DNA of 64,000 nt, from contig CP137685.1 of the NCBI GenBank assembly GCA_037976565.1, positions 22,658,005-22,722,004 of the forward strand. The letters run 5' to 3'. Both the position numbers and the translations under genes were made by a program. The stretch comes from Mesocentrotus franciscanus. Its lineage: Eukaryota; Echinodermata; Echinoidea; Camarodonta; Strongylocentrotidae. Numbering within the stretch: the first letter of the stretch is position 1; the number at the start of each line of letters is the position of its first letter. A model generated the notes under the pieces. That model was not told where the DNA came from. It made no database searches and saw only the letters and a program-made list of their open reading frames with translations. This document shows, piece by piece, positions 24,101 through 35,118 of this stretch.

Positions 24101-26264
24101 GAATATGTGATTGAATAAAATCACCAACCATTTAAATTTCACTCATTAATTTTCCTATTGCCTTTTGCTATATAAACCTGTATGAATGTGACACAAAGAA
24201 ACGGTGTTTTAAAAAAATTGTATAAAGTATTTGCCATCACCTAGGCCTGGGACATAAAATAATCTATTTGAACAAATAGTAGGCTTATATGCATCTTCTC
24301 TTTATGTTTTGAAGAATATTCTTCAAAGAAATACACATGACATGAGATCATAATGTATCTCTATACATCTCACAAGTTTCACTTGCTTTGTTTAGTTATT
24401 TCCATTTAGTATTTATCGATATATTATAACTCCCTAGGAGCAGACATCATATTTTGTAACCCCTTTCATATTCAAATCTTAAATATATACGGGCTAGTAT
24501 CGCTCCACTTTATTGGTAGACCAATAATATTGCTATAAGAACAGTTAAAACTAATAAAACATGACACCTTGAAACTGGACCCGCCTGTATAGTTGTGAAT
24601 ATGCAATATCAACAAAACAATATCATGTTCTTCAAAGTATGAACCACTACATGGAGAAGAACGCTTTACAATGGAACATGCTTTGCATATTTCGGCTTAT
24701 GTTATCTGAATTTAAAGCTAACTTTGGCCAACAACACTAAATTCATGGCAAACTTTACAGTAAATAGATAACGATGGTGTTGATGATTATGATGTATGTT
24801 GAAGGTAACGTTGATGGCCATGTTGGTGGTGATGATGTCAGTAGTGATGATGATCGTGGTGGTGATGATTATATAATGATAATGACGATGCAATTTCCAT
24901 CATCAAAAAGTAAAATTGTCATGCTTTGTAGGTGTGCATTAATTTAATTGTCAATTAAAATATTTTCAACACAGGACTAATGTACATGTACCTGAAGAGG
25001 CAAACAAACCTGGTCATGCAATTCAACAGGGCATATTTGTGCATCATGCATAAGGGTGTGTGCACTAGCTGTGGCTTTGCGGTATAGTATAGGATGTATC
25101 ACTCCTGATCTCATCACACGGGGCAGAGTAGAGTGTAATGAGCATACAATATTGTCTGTCAAGAAACTTTTCATGAATCAGGGTACGGTATAAAGATTAT
25201 ACTTGTCTTAACCCTTATATACGCTGAATAATTCAAGGTTACAAATGCAACTCGGCTGCAAAGTAGGGAGGGGTGTGGTTGTAACTAATCCCCAAGTGCG
25301 TTCTATTTCATTATTTTTCGTTATGACTTTAGTGCAGTAAAACTAAATAAAAACATGAAAAATTATAAGGAAAAAAATTATAGAAACTATACCAACGAAA
25401 AGTTAAGAATCACCATTACCATCACCATCGTCATCATCATCGCGCCCTCCCCGTTTCTGTGTGTGTCTCTCTCTCTTTCCGTTTCCCGAGGCGGTAGTCA
25501 ACAAAAAGAGTCTCGATTTTTTTTTCATTTTGGGATGAGAAAGATATGTTAGTCGCGTATTAACATAATGTTGATTGGCGCTGAGGACCAAAATATACTC
25601 ACCGTAGTCGTCCAAGAAATGTACTTTAAATTTGTGAAAATGCAGCTACTTTAGAAACAGCAACTTACCAGTTCTTTTTGTTTTCTTGCTTTCTGTCTTT
25701 CTTTCTTCCTGTGGTTCAATTCTTCTTCTAAGACAATAAACATGCACCCTTGTACAATTATGTATCTACGATGATTTGGTATATAGTCAAAGTTTGATAT
25801 GGTACATGGCTGCCGATAGGCGATGGGGCCGTCGGTCCCGACAGGTTAAAAACGTTAATTTTACATTAAAAACAAGTTTTAAAATTTGCCCCCAGGGGCC
25901 CCATTTTTGTTGTTGGTTATTTTGTGTTTTTTTGGCTCAAGGGAGGGTGGATGTTGAGTTCACCCCACTGGCCGAAATATCGGCCGGCGCGATTTTTAAA
26001 TTTCAGGGGGCAAAAAATAAGGGCTCACTATAATCCCCCGCTTATTTGCCGGCTTGCTGATTCGGCGCTAAAAAAGTCTCGAATAGGGGGCTGGATCCGC
26101 CCTGCTGATGTTGCTAAAGTCTGAATTTTCGTTACGCTTCGTAATGAAAAGGTCAGATGACGCTTTGTGGTAAATAATCCTGAAGAAGAAGACTATACGC
26201 TACTGATCATAGTTTAATTTCTTTATTTGCTTTATTTGCAAAAGAGTCGTAGAGGGCTTTTTCC
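18143..26264 (+). repeat. 8.1-kb repeated block, right copy
   Basis: Collinear with 9498-17642. It begins at the first base after the gap and continues past the point where the left copy is cut. It contains the same hairpin, GAT-rich tract and C-rich MITE-like segment, and no supportable gene. Confidence 0.95.
25806..26104. repeat. MITE-like C-rich element (right copy)
   Basis: Counterpart of 17180-17482, with several homopolymer-length differences. Confidence 0.6.
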
Positions 26265-26814
26265 ACTTTGGGCAGCGGTGCAGAGTCTCGTAATTCTGTC
26301 GCTGTACAGTTGAAAATAAAATATCCGAAGAAACTGAGCCAGACGCCTTATTTTTCTTTAAATTTGCCTTTTAAATGACAGTAGGTGAGATAATTTAGTT
26401 TTGCAGATATCATATATTTAGGAAATGGTCGCACATCATGATTAATAATGAATAATAGCACTCTTTCTTTATCTAAAATTGCATGCGTATTTATGTTTTG
26501 ATTCATACCCATGGCTGCTGTAATTTGTACTTTTCCGCTTTTTTTTGTCGCCATGAACAAGAGAGGATTAAAACTTGTCTATTTAATTAATTTGAATATT
26601 AATTCATTTGAAAGATTGTTTCATGTTATACATGTATTTGTTGCATGGTACCAAATCTGCAAATAATTCAACACAATTCTTTTCCATTTCTTAAAAAATC
26701 ATTGTTCATTCTTGTTTTAGAATTTGATCGTCGTTTTCTTTTCTTCCTTTTCTCTAACCAATATCAAAATGTTTTCATGAATCTTTTGCCCAAATTATCG
26801 CATTGAAACTGAAC
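26265..26814. other. Intergenic, no gene seen
   Basis: AT-rich, without recognisable features. Confidence 0.45.
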
Positions 26815-26960
26815 ATGAACCTAATCCATAATTTTGACCCTAAATCTATCCCTAACACTATAACTTAATAGGCTAACACCCTAAATTTAGCCATAAATCG
26901 CCAATTTAACCCTAACCCCGCCCATTCCATAGCTTACTCATAGGCCCCGACCCTATATAA
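26815..26960. repeat. Degenerate CCCTAA (telomere-like) stretch
   Basis: Scattered CCCTAA and CCTAAC words on the plus strand (for example CCCTAACACTATAAC, CACCCTAAATTTAGCC, TTAACCCTAACCCCG). Complements the TTAGGG-like stretch at 28440-28615. Confidence 0.6.
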
Positions 26961-27029
26961 GCCAGACGGTATAAACCAAATTATGAATAAAATAATCATA
27001 ATCATAATCCTTTTCAAACTTTGAACTTA

Positions 27030-28280
27030 TCTATTTATTTATTTATTAAAACATATTTTTAACAGGATAGCATTTATCAGCTCGCAGGCTGTTTTCCATA
27101 ACGGTCCTGCATAAAGAAGGAAAATACAAATTTAAGAACTGACAATAGGAGTATTTACAAGGAAAATAACAAGTGTGATATAATCAATTATAAAATAAAA
27201 ATAAAAGTAGAACACGAAATGTCTTAGCAGCTGCATAGGCCTCGACCAAACAATTATATAAGATAGATATCAAATTTACAACGTAATGTAAGTATATGTA
27301 ATTTCCTAGATAATAGGGTTAGCAATCATTTTAGTTACTTATTGCGTGTAATGTTGTAGTAGTAAGGAGAAACGGCAGTGAACAAACTTTATCGATTAAA
27401 GGAAGATTTTTTATATTGGTATTTAAAACTGTCTACTTAATTGGCATTTTGGATATCATTGGGAAGCTTATTCAATTAACCGCTCCAGCATACTTAAAAG
27501 ATTGTTTGAATAAGGTCACGTTGGGCTTGGGCAATACTACATTAGGAGAGTTTGCATTTCTTGTATTAAGGCCATGGCGGTCGAAATACATTTCTATTTC
27601 GTTTGATAAGCGAGGTGGAGCAATGCCCATTATACATTTGAACATAAGCATAGCCAGAAAATAATCACGGCGGTGATCAATAGTTTGCCAGGAAAGTTTT
27701 TTTTATCAATGTGTTGCCGCTTGCAATTTCATAGTCAGAGATACCAGTTACATATCTAGCAGCTTTTTAGCAATCTCTGAAGGGGCAGCTTGTAGCTGGC
27801 TAGGCAGTTTCCCATACAGAGATTGCATAGTCTATACTGTTGGAGCGCCTTGAAGACCTAATTGCAAGGTCGATACGTGCGCTATACAAGAAACCAATAT
27901 TATTATTATCATTTTTATTATTATACAGGGTTGGATTATACACTTATAAAGGGTGTTCAATAGTTCTGAAATTAAGAATTTACTCAGCTTTCATAAAAGA
28001 ATAAATTTTATAGGCAATAAATTTACATAAGTCTCTTAAATATACATTCCACTTCAAATTTTCATCAATCACTATACCTAAATATTTTATAGATTTTACC
28101 TGTTCGATCAGTTCATCTTTTATGAATATATTTAATATATCAGAGGATCTTAATTTTATTAGCATTGTTTTGGTTTTACTTGTGTAAATGCGTAATCGAT
28201 TTTGTTTATACCAATTATTTAGAGCATTAATATATTTTTGTAATTTCTTTGTAACATCATCTAACTTACTATCTGCAACC
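27030..28280 (-). mobile_element. Non-LTR retrotransposon (CR1/L2/jockey-like) ORF2 C-terminal relic
   Basis: On the minus strand, 28278 to 27980 reads as the end of a LINE reverse transcriptase: ADSKLDDVTKKLQKYINAL, NNWYKQNRLRI, then VKSIKYLGIVIDENLKWN. After an interruption, 27760 to 27420 reads RAARYVTGI-like sequence, SWQTIDHRRDYFLAMLMFK, CIMGIAPPRLSNEIEMYFDR and YAGA. This is the usual C-terminal domain of CR1/L2-type ORF2 proteins. Stops and frame changes are present. The 3' end is probably the TTTA-rich tail at about 27028-27050 (AAAT repeats on the coding strand). The copy is 5'-truncated at about 28280, as is common for LINEs. Segment 27790-27960 does not fit the LINE and looks like a later insertion. 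Confidence 0.82.
27790..27960 (+). repeat. Short interspersed insertion with ATT tail inside the LINE
   Basis: Contains GTGCGCTATACAAGAAACCA followed by ATTATTATTATC and further ATT units. This resembles the 3' end of an L2/CR1- or SINE-type retroelement on the plus strand, opposite to the host LINE. Boundaries are approximate. Confidence 0.45.
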
Positions 28281-28439
28281 TATAACTTAACCTATACAAG
28301 TAACCGTACCACCATAAACCCCAACCTTTGAACAACGGACATACCCACTATTATGCTTGAGGTGGACATATAGGGGGGGTATTAAGAACATAAACCCACT
28401 AGTGGGGATTCACTGCAGAATAATCAAACATCCATAATA

Positions 28440-28615
28440 ATGAATTAGGGTCAGTGTCAGAGTCAGGAATACGGTTAGGACTAGGGTGAGGGTTAAGAGT
28501 AGGGTTAGGACTAGGGTTAGGTTAGGTTAGGTTTAGGACTAGGGTTGGATGAGAGTTAGAGTTTGGCCCAGGGTTAGGGTTCGGACTAGGGTTGTGGTTA
28601 CAATCGGGGTTACAA
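28440..28615. repeat. Degenerate TTAGGG (interstitial telomere-like) array
   Basis: Many imperfect copies of GGTTAGGACTAGGGTTAGG-type words. TTAGGG is the telomere repeat of echinoderms and most animals. The copies are diverged and lie far from any chromosome end visible here. Confidence 0.7.
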
Positions 28616-28808
28616 CTAGGCTTACTTTCAACACATTCAGCTCCTTTTGGATGACCAACAAATCCAGCTTTCAAAAAGTGGAATAATAGGCGAACGATAA
28701 TAGATGAAAATTGACCTCTCTATCCAATCTTGTTTATCAAAATTAACCATCTTTCACACTAAATGCAACTTTTGATGAAATATGCATTCAGTAGAAAAGT
28801 GAAAACGG

Positions 28809-29074
28809 CAGTGGCGGATCCAGGGTGGGGGCACACAATTTTAACAAAAATTTTACCTTTAAAAAGGGGAAAAAGACGACCCCCTCCCCGGTAACAACAA
28901 CAAAATTTTAATTTTAAAAGATAGTAACCACAATATTACCTTTTTGCTCAAGGGGAGGGTGTTGAGGTTTTTAAGTGCTCACTACTCCCCCCCGCTTATT
29001 CGCCGGCTGATTCGCCTCTAAATATTTTATTACGAATTGGGCCCCACCCTTGCCGCCGGCTGGATCCACCCCTG
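28809..29074. mobile_element. MITE with CAGTGGCGGATCCAG ends, 266 bp
   Basis: Left terminus CAGTGGCGGATCCAG. The right terminus in reverse is CAGGGGTGGATCCAG, 13 of 15 matching. The flanking 8-mers GAAAACGG and GACAAAGG agree at 6 of 8 positions, compatible with an eroded hAT-type target duplication. The interior is G/C-rich and poly-C-rich, with no coding region. Related to 17180-17482. Confidence 0.75.
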
Positions 29075-31827
29075 GACAAAGGTATACAAACATTGCCCCC
29101 TTAACACATATCCAACACACATCATCACCCCACCCCGATCTCTGGTGTAGAAGGAAGGCCTAATCAAATATTGAAAAGAAAAAGAAGAAAAAACGGAAAA
29201 GAATAAACAGAGAAAATAGAGGAAAGAGGGAAAGGGGAAGGGAATGTGAAAAGAAGATATTACGACACCCTACCGCCCCCTCCGACTCTCTCCTGTACAC
29301 TCAAACTGTCGCTCTCGCTATGCTACATCACTGAATGCGCCCTCATTACAACACACAGTGCCACAAACTCACTTTTACACACAGTAAGGGACACAAACAT
29401 GTAAACTAAACCGTTTAAACAAAAAAAATAAAGCACAGATAAAACAGACTTTGTTGGGCAATTCATGATTAAATGCTATGTATAATACCTCCTACAAAAT
29501 CTGAGAAAAAGTTTGGTTGTACGACACATGCCCATACCAAAATTGCTCCACAAAAGTTTTCTACACTAACTGAAATCCTAACTTCAAGCCTGAACCTGAA
29601 CCCAACAATTTTCATAAAATAAAGCCCAGAGCAAATGTCAAATCACTGCAAACCGATCATCGTGTTCCTGAAATCGTGTTGACTATCATATTTCAGCATG
29701 ACCTACATACAATAAGCTGATTGCATACTTTGAATGGAATATATTGCAGTATTATCCTAACATAAAAATAGAATTTCTTATTAAAATAATATATATAACA
29801 ATATATACACAGGTCATATATCTACAGCCTCATACAGAAGCTATACTGTAAACATGTTGAAAAACTTTAAAATGCTTCCATTTGTTACACATTTAATTTA
29901 CAAAGAGCATTACTGCAGTCGGGTAATACCCCAAAATATGGATGGGGCATCACCTGAAAGATAGCACATCGGGTAATAAGTCCAGGCAAAGTAAATAGTA
30001 AGAATGAAGTGGGTGCTTGGTCACCTTTGAATACAGAAAACTTACATAGATTTGAATTAACTAGTGTGTAAATTTGACATGGGTTAACACAAAAAAGGAA
30101 ACCATCAAGGAATTTAGATGATGACCGGGACTTATAATTGTCACCTCTCATATGTTTAGTACAGTATTAAACTTTTGGAGGATAACCGAGGAACTTGTAC
30201 AATGGTGATCATCTTGCTATCTCTCGACGCAATATATGAGAAAGCGGAAAAAATGGTCGGGCAGGGGGTTACCAACTTGTGCATGAGCTATAAGATACTA
30301 CATGTTTGTCTAAGGGATCTTGTGTACATGCCAATGTAACAAAAATAGTATGGTTGAATGCTCAATATTTTCGTTTGTTTGGTTAAATCATCTTGTCCTA
30401 AAAGCTTACAAGTGGTATTCCATAACCATTTTCAAAATCTGTCATCATTATTCTAATCATGCAAACTATTTACATCTCATATTTGGTACATTAGTTGGAA
30501 GATGAGTGTACAGCTGTAGTAGACTTTTGAATGTGGATTGCCACTATGGTAATTACATCAATTATTAAAATTGTTTCCTTCAACTGAGAGAAAATAAATG
30601 AGCAAATATATGTACTGGAAATAGCATAATTATACAAAAGTTAACCATATAATTATGTGTATTTACATGTGTACATACGATGAGAGGTTTCATGTTGCAA
30701 TGCCCTTATTTTATAACACTTTGTATATCTATGAATAGTGATATTGAATTCAGACTGATGAAAGAGAACCTTTAAAGCACAACATAACCTGTAAAACACT
30801 ACATCAGAACATAAGCATGTCACCATGTATACTTATATTATATTCAAACCACAGCTAGTTAAGGTATATAGATTGAATCTGGTTGAAACTACATGTATAC
30901 TGAATTTTCATGTTACAACTATGCTCAGTGATCTGCACACATGCATATAACGAAGAGGTGGTAGAAAAATATATTAAATCGAGAATTAAATTTGGTTGCT
31001 TAAAAAAATCAAGGAGGGTGATTGTCCTCTATTTTTGTTTGTTAAATTTAGAAATTGTATTGCTTCATTAATGGCTTATTTTGTTCATTCCATTAATGGG
31101 AATATCTATAAAAAACAACAAAAAGAAATTAAACAGCAATGAACAATGAAATATAGGTTTCTTGCGTTGTCAAAAGATAGTACACATGGAGTACTGATTA
31201 GACAGGGTCAATGATAGATTTCCTTAGTTAGTAGTTACCAAGTTGTTGATAATAATACAAAGTACAAAAGTTGAACATATTCCACAGAAATTCATTTGCA
31301 TGTTATGGGACAATACCTCAAAATCACTCTTTATGATTTTAAGATATTTATGGTTGAAGAAAAACTTGGTTATAGGGTATCAGGTTATGCACGCACATAC
31401 ATGTACATGCATATACTACCCTAAAAACAATGTTAAGTGCATGTGAGCATGAGCCAACAGTTCCAACTAGCAACTTTCATGGCCAATTACTAATGTTAAG
31501 GGTGAATAGCTACATAATTACTTTAACTCAAATAAGCTGAATATTATGCATCCATCCACACTCTATCTAGCACTGGCTAATATAAAATCTGTAGTTTTTA
31601 CTACTTGTACACACTACATGGTAGTATAAGTTATTCTTAAAACTTTAAGCTTTATTATTATACAATATTAGAACAAGTACATGATTCCATCAAGAGGAAA
31701 ATTTTGGTTTGCAGTAGCAGTTATACAAATTGCCCTGAAACTGTAGTAACAAATGAGAAGTAGAAAATATGCAATAAGTACATCCATTTGCAAAGTGCCT
31801 AATTATTACCCACTGGCTTTGGCCGAG
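29075..31827. other. Intergenic or intronic, no gene seen
   Basis: A purine-rich tract at 29160-29260 and then AT-rich DNA. An 88-codon open frame on the minus strand (29885-30151) has no recognisable domain, no splice context and ordinary base composition, so I do not call it. Confidence 0.5.
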
Positions 31828-32077
31828 TATCAGGACAATTACCCCTGGACAACACCCCGGAAAATTACCCCCAGATCCACCCTGATAATAAATTAGCTTT
31901 TATAAAGCAAATTAGTTTTTGTTTTTTATATTTTGTTTTGTTTTGTTTTGTTTTTGTTTTGTTTTTCTTGGGGGAATTTTCCGGGGTAATTTTCCTTTGG
32001 GGGTAACTTTCCGAGGGGCTAATTGTCCCGCTGGTGATTGGTCGGGGTGATTGCCCAGGGGTAATTGTCCTAGAAAC
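31828..32077. mobile_element. MITE with 8-bp target duplication and GGACAATTACCCC repeats
   Basis: Flanked by identical 8-mers TGGCCGAG (31820-31827 and 32078-32085). Near both ends is AGGACAATTACCCCTGG in inverted orientation. The arms consist of repeated 12-16-base GGACAATTACCCC-like units, and the centre is a GTTTT microsatellite (about 31915-31965). No coding capacity. The 8-bp duplication suggests hAT-type mobilisation. Confidence 0.75.
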
Positions 32078-32085
32078 TGGCCGAG

Positions 32086-32705
32086 CTACTATGATATTGT
32101 GCTCAAGGATCTCTTTCGCACAATTTACTTCATCTCATGGGAGAGTGGCAAATGTAGATTAATGTCTAGCCAAAGGACATTAGTGCCACACGAGACTGGA
32201 ATGTTGGGCCATGTGATCCACAGTATAGTGATATATGCATAAGACCATGTCACCTCTACATAATGATAACATAATGATTAACATATATTACAATGCACTA
32301 CAATTCAATTCAAATTTAATGATAATGCAGATGAACTATTATTCTACAAGTACTATCAACCTCCTAATCTATAACCTTTCAACCATTTTAAAAACATTTT
32401 TCATGGATTTATACCTTCCATCATATCTAATGTCATTTTACCCCTTCCTCTGTCACTCTCTATCCTGATATAACTATGTAGTTATGGTAGGAGAGAAGAA
32501 TACATGTATATAGTTTATATTTTTTGCAGGGTACTTGACGTTTTTCTGTAAATGGGCATCTTTGTTGTAATGGGCTTCTTCACAAGGAAAGTGTCTGTTC
32601 TGCTAGATCTATACTCCATAGTTTAGTGCAAGTCCCATTGTAACTTCTGAATTAAATTTCTGCAGACCTCCTCATTTCATTTTTGTATACTCATGGTTGT
32701 CTTTC
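32086..32705. other. Intergenic, or 3' UTR of the candidate minus-strand gene
   Basis: AT-rich. If the exon at 32706-32829 is real, this would be its 3' UTR. I see no clear polyadenylation signal that I would commit to. Confidence 0.3.
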
Positions 32706-32829
32706 CTAGACCCTCATACAGGTGTACTTGGCCGTCATCATTTCATAAGAACCAAGAGCCATGCCGTTAGCCTCTGCCAGATCCCTCTCAGTGCATGTGG
32801 CAAGCAGCAGATCACCTTGTACTTGGAAT
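32706..32829 (-). CDS. Candidate terminal coding exon, unknown protein
   Basis: The minus strand has a strong splice acceptor: a pyrimidine-rich tract (TCTGTTCTTTTTTCTC), then AAACCAACAG, with the exon starting at 32829. The first base completes a split codon. The frame then reads FQVQGDLLLATCTERDLAEA and on through GMALGSYEMMTAK to a TAG at 32706-32708, about 40 codons. Composition is noticeably richer in G and C than its surroundings. It joins in phase with the exon-like block at 34945-35118. I do not recognise the protein, and a second frame is also open for about 30 codons, so coding status is tentative. A non-coding transcript exon is the main alternative. Confidence 0.4.
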
Positions 32830-33880
32830 CTGTTGGTTTGAGAAAAAAGAACAGAGCTTTCATTTAATTTTTGGGGTCTCAAGAACAAGTTACCTTTTTC
32901 CCCTTCATAATAAAACTTTTACCAGATAAAATGTGAAAATCCTTCTTTGTTTCAATTATCTTTATCTAGGAAGGATGTTTCCAACACATTTCAAAATGAT
33001 CATGAAGTGCCTCAAAAAAGTAAAAATCTTTGAGTGACCGGTTTTACCTCACTCATTTTCCCCAATAGAATGTAGCGTTATAAAAACGTCAGGAAAACGC
33101 AAAAATGACATTTCAATTTCCAATCATAAATATCTTGATAATCAGAAAAAGTAAAAGTCATGGGATTCCTGACTGACCTAAAGGTTTATAATTATGATAG
33201 ATTGCAGCATGTCAGAATCTGAGGCAATGTTACCGAGTCACCTTAAGTGTAATATGTTCCTTGTCATTGTTTGTACAAAGAGATATTTTGAAAGGTATAT
33301 TTAACATTTGTGTAAGGCTGTCCAAAATTTACACTGCAGTTTGAATAAACTGACAGAGCACAATAATTAGTCACTACCTGAGTGACATTTTATGGTAATT
33401 TCTTAAGTAACCCTTTACCTGTTAATGCATAAAATACAAAGACAACAAAATGAAGAAAGGAAAAAATAGTTCACAGCACTAAATGATGTTTTATATTCAG
33501 TATGTTACTTTGCTATATACTTTATTTTCTCCTAGTGAGAGTGCTCACATAAGATAACTGGTGAGTACAGACCATTAAAATGACAGGAGTGAAACATTAA
33601 ACATTATTTTATGCCTCCGTACAAAGTGCAAAATAAAATCACATCTTATCTCACCTACTGTCATTTAAAAGGGAAATTAAAAAAGTATCATTGATTTAAA
33701 AGGTGATATTATACATTTGTAGATAATGCACAAATTTTTACATTTCTCACATATTACATTGGTTTTAGAAGAATGTTTTAACACAACTTCTTGATCTTTG
33801 CTGCAATGCATGTAACAAGGCAGGGAAATTGTTTACTTTTAAAGGATAAAGGTTATCATCTTCAAAAAGGTGGCAGTAAT
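32830..33880. other. No gene seen (possible intron of the minus-strand unit)
   Basis: AT-rich sequence without supportable features. Confidence 0.35.
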
Positions 33881-33973
33881 AGACTAATGGGGCATAGCAA
33901 GTTATTGCAATTGATTGCAAGTTGCATAATTTGCAACTGATATTTGCAATTGATTGCAATGCCCCACTAGTCT
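33881..33973. repeat. Hairpin element with AGACTAATGGGGCAT ends
   Basis: The left end AGACTAATGGGGCAT matches the reverse of the right end (AGACTAGTGGGGCAT) at 14 of 15 bases. The interior repeats TTGCAATTGATTGCAA twice and is itself largely self-complementary. Further CAATTGCAAATTTGC words lie just downstream (about 34108-34125). It is probably a small MITE. Confidence 0.7.
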
Positions 33974-34944
33974 CCTAAATTTCCTAGGATTTTGTTAGGA
34001 TTAAAGTTTTAAGAATTAAATTATTTAACTGGCTCTAGCTTTTATTCTCCCCCTCTATCTCTCTCTCTCTTACTATCGGGACGTTGTAAGAAAGTTGAGT
34101 TGTGATCAATTGCAAATTTGCGCTTGATTTACTTGAATTACGCTTAATTTGGGGGATTTGCAAATGATAAGTATGTGTAAAGTAAACTTATTCCAAACTT
34201 ATCTTGAATATCATATTACATTAGCTTTACAACTAATCTCTTAAAATATTGATAGCATACTGTTTTAATAACAACAAGTAACCAACTCTTTAAAACTTTG
34301 CTCATTACATTTGGCTTCATGAAAATACACTGGGTCACAGAAATCTTTAGAATTTTGAACATACAGTAATACATCGATTGTAGGATTTATGGAATAAATA
34401 GACTTGGGCACTGATTTAATAACAAAAAAAATGTTAGTACCAAAGATAGTATACCCTATCTCTCATCGAATATGCTTTGCTTTCGAAATTACATGCCAAT
34501 TGAGAAGATGTAATGTTGCTATCAAAAGGCTTCTTAAAAAGAGGATGTATGGTAAAATAATGGCCATCCCCCATCACTCTAATTATATAAATTCATATGT
34601 CTTTGTTAACTGCCTCTTTATGAATAATTTCAGTCCCCTGTTATGACTAACTCTATTATGACTATTGAGAAACAATAATACAAAACAGGTAAATGTAATA
34701 GCTCATTGCAAAGTAAACATGTATAAATTTGAATATATTTTGAAAATGGTCTATTACATGAGCATACTAGTAAATTATGTTCCGAAGGCATACATGTTTA
34801 CATCCATTCATTGAAGAGCTTAAGTACATGCAGCACGTACTAGACCATCAATAAAAAATGTTGAAGATAATGGGGCAGGAGTCTGAAATACCCTTATCAT
34901 TGTAAAATGATAAGTTTCCTAGGAATTACAATCCATCTACATAC

Positions 34945-35118
34945 CTCATAGATTGGCTGCTAGTGGTACACTGGATCATCTTGATCTACCATATTTTCAA
35001 ATGATAATCAAAAGCCCCTTGTCCCAATCGGTGGAGTACACATGCAATTCTTTCTTCATCTTGACAGTCACCTTGTGCCGCCTTTGCCTTGATAGTGACC
35101 AAGTATCTGCCTGCTTGT
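34945..35118 (-). other. Candidate internal exon of a minus-strand transcript
   Basis: On the minus strand the block has a good acceptor (CATATTCATTTCCAG before 35118) and a near-consensus donor (ATCTATGAG|GTATGT after 34945). Its length is 174 bases. One frame reads GRYLVTIKAKAAQGDCQDEE and on to DYHLKIW, then a single TAG, then is open to the donor (KMIQCTTSSQSM). It ends in a split codon that exactly fits the acceptor phase of 32706-32829. The in-frame TAG means this is one of three things: the coding start lies at the ATG after it (a 52-codon spliced small ORF), the block is untranslated, or the sequence contains an error. I do not recognise the protein. Confidence 0.35.

Noticed and set aside
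28440..28615. True telomere or chromosome end
   Set aside because: Repeats are degenerate and ordinary sequence continues on both sides.
29885..30151. 88-codon minus-strand frame
   Set aside because: No domain, no repeats, no splice context; length is within chance for this much AT-rich DNA.
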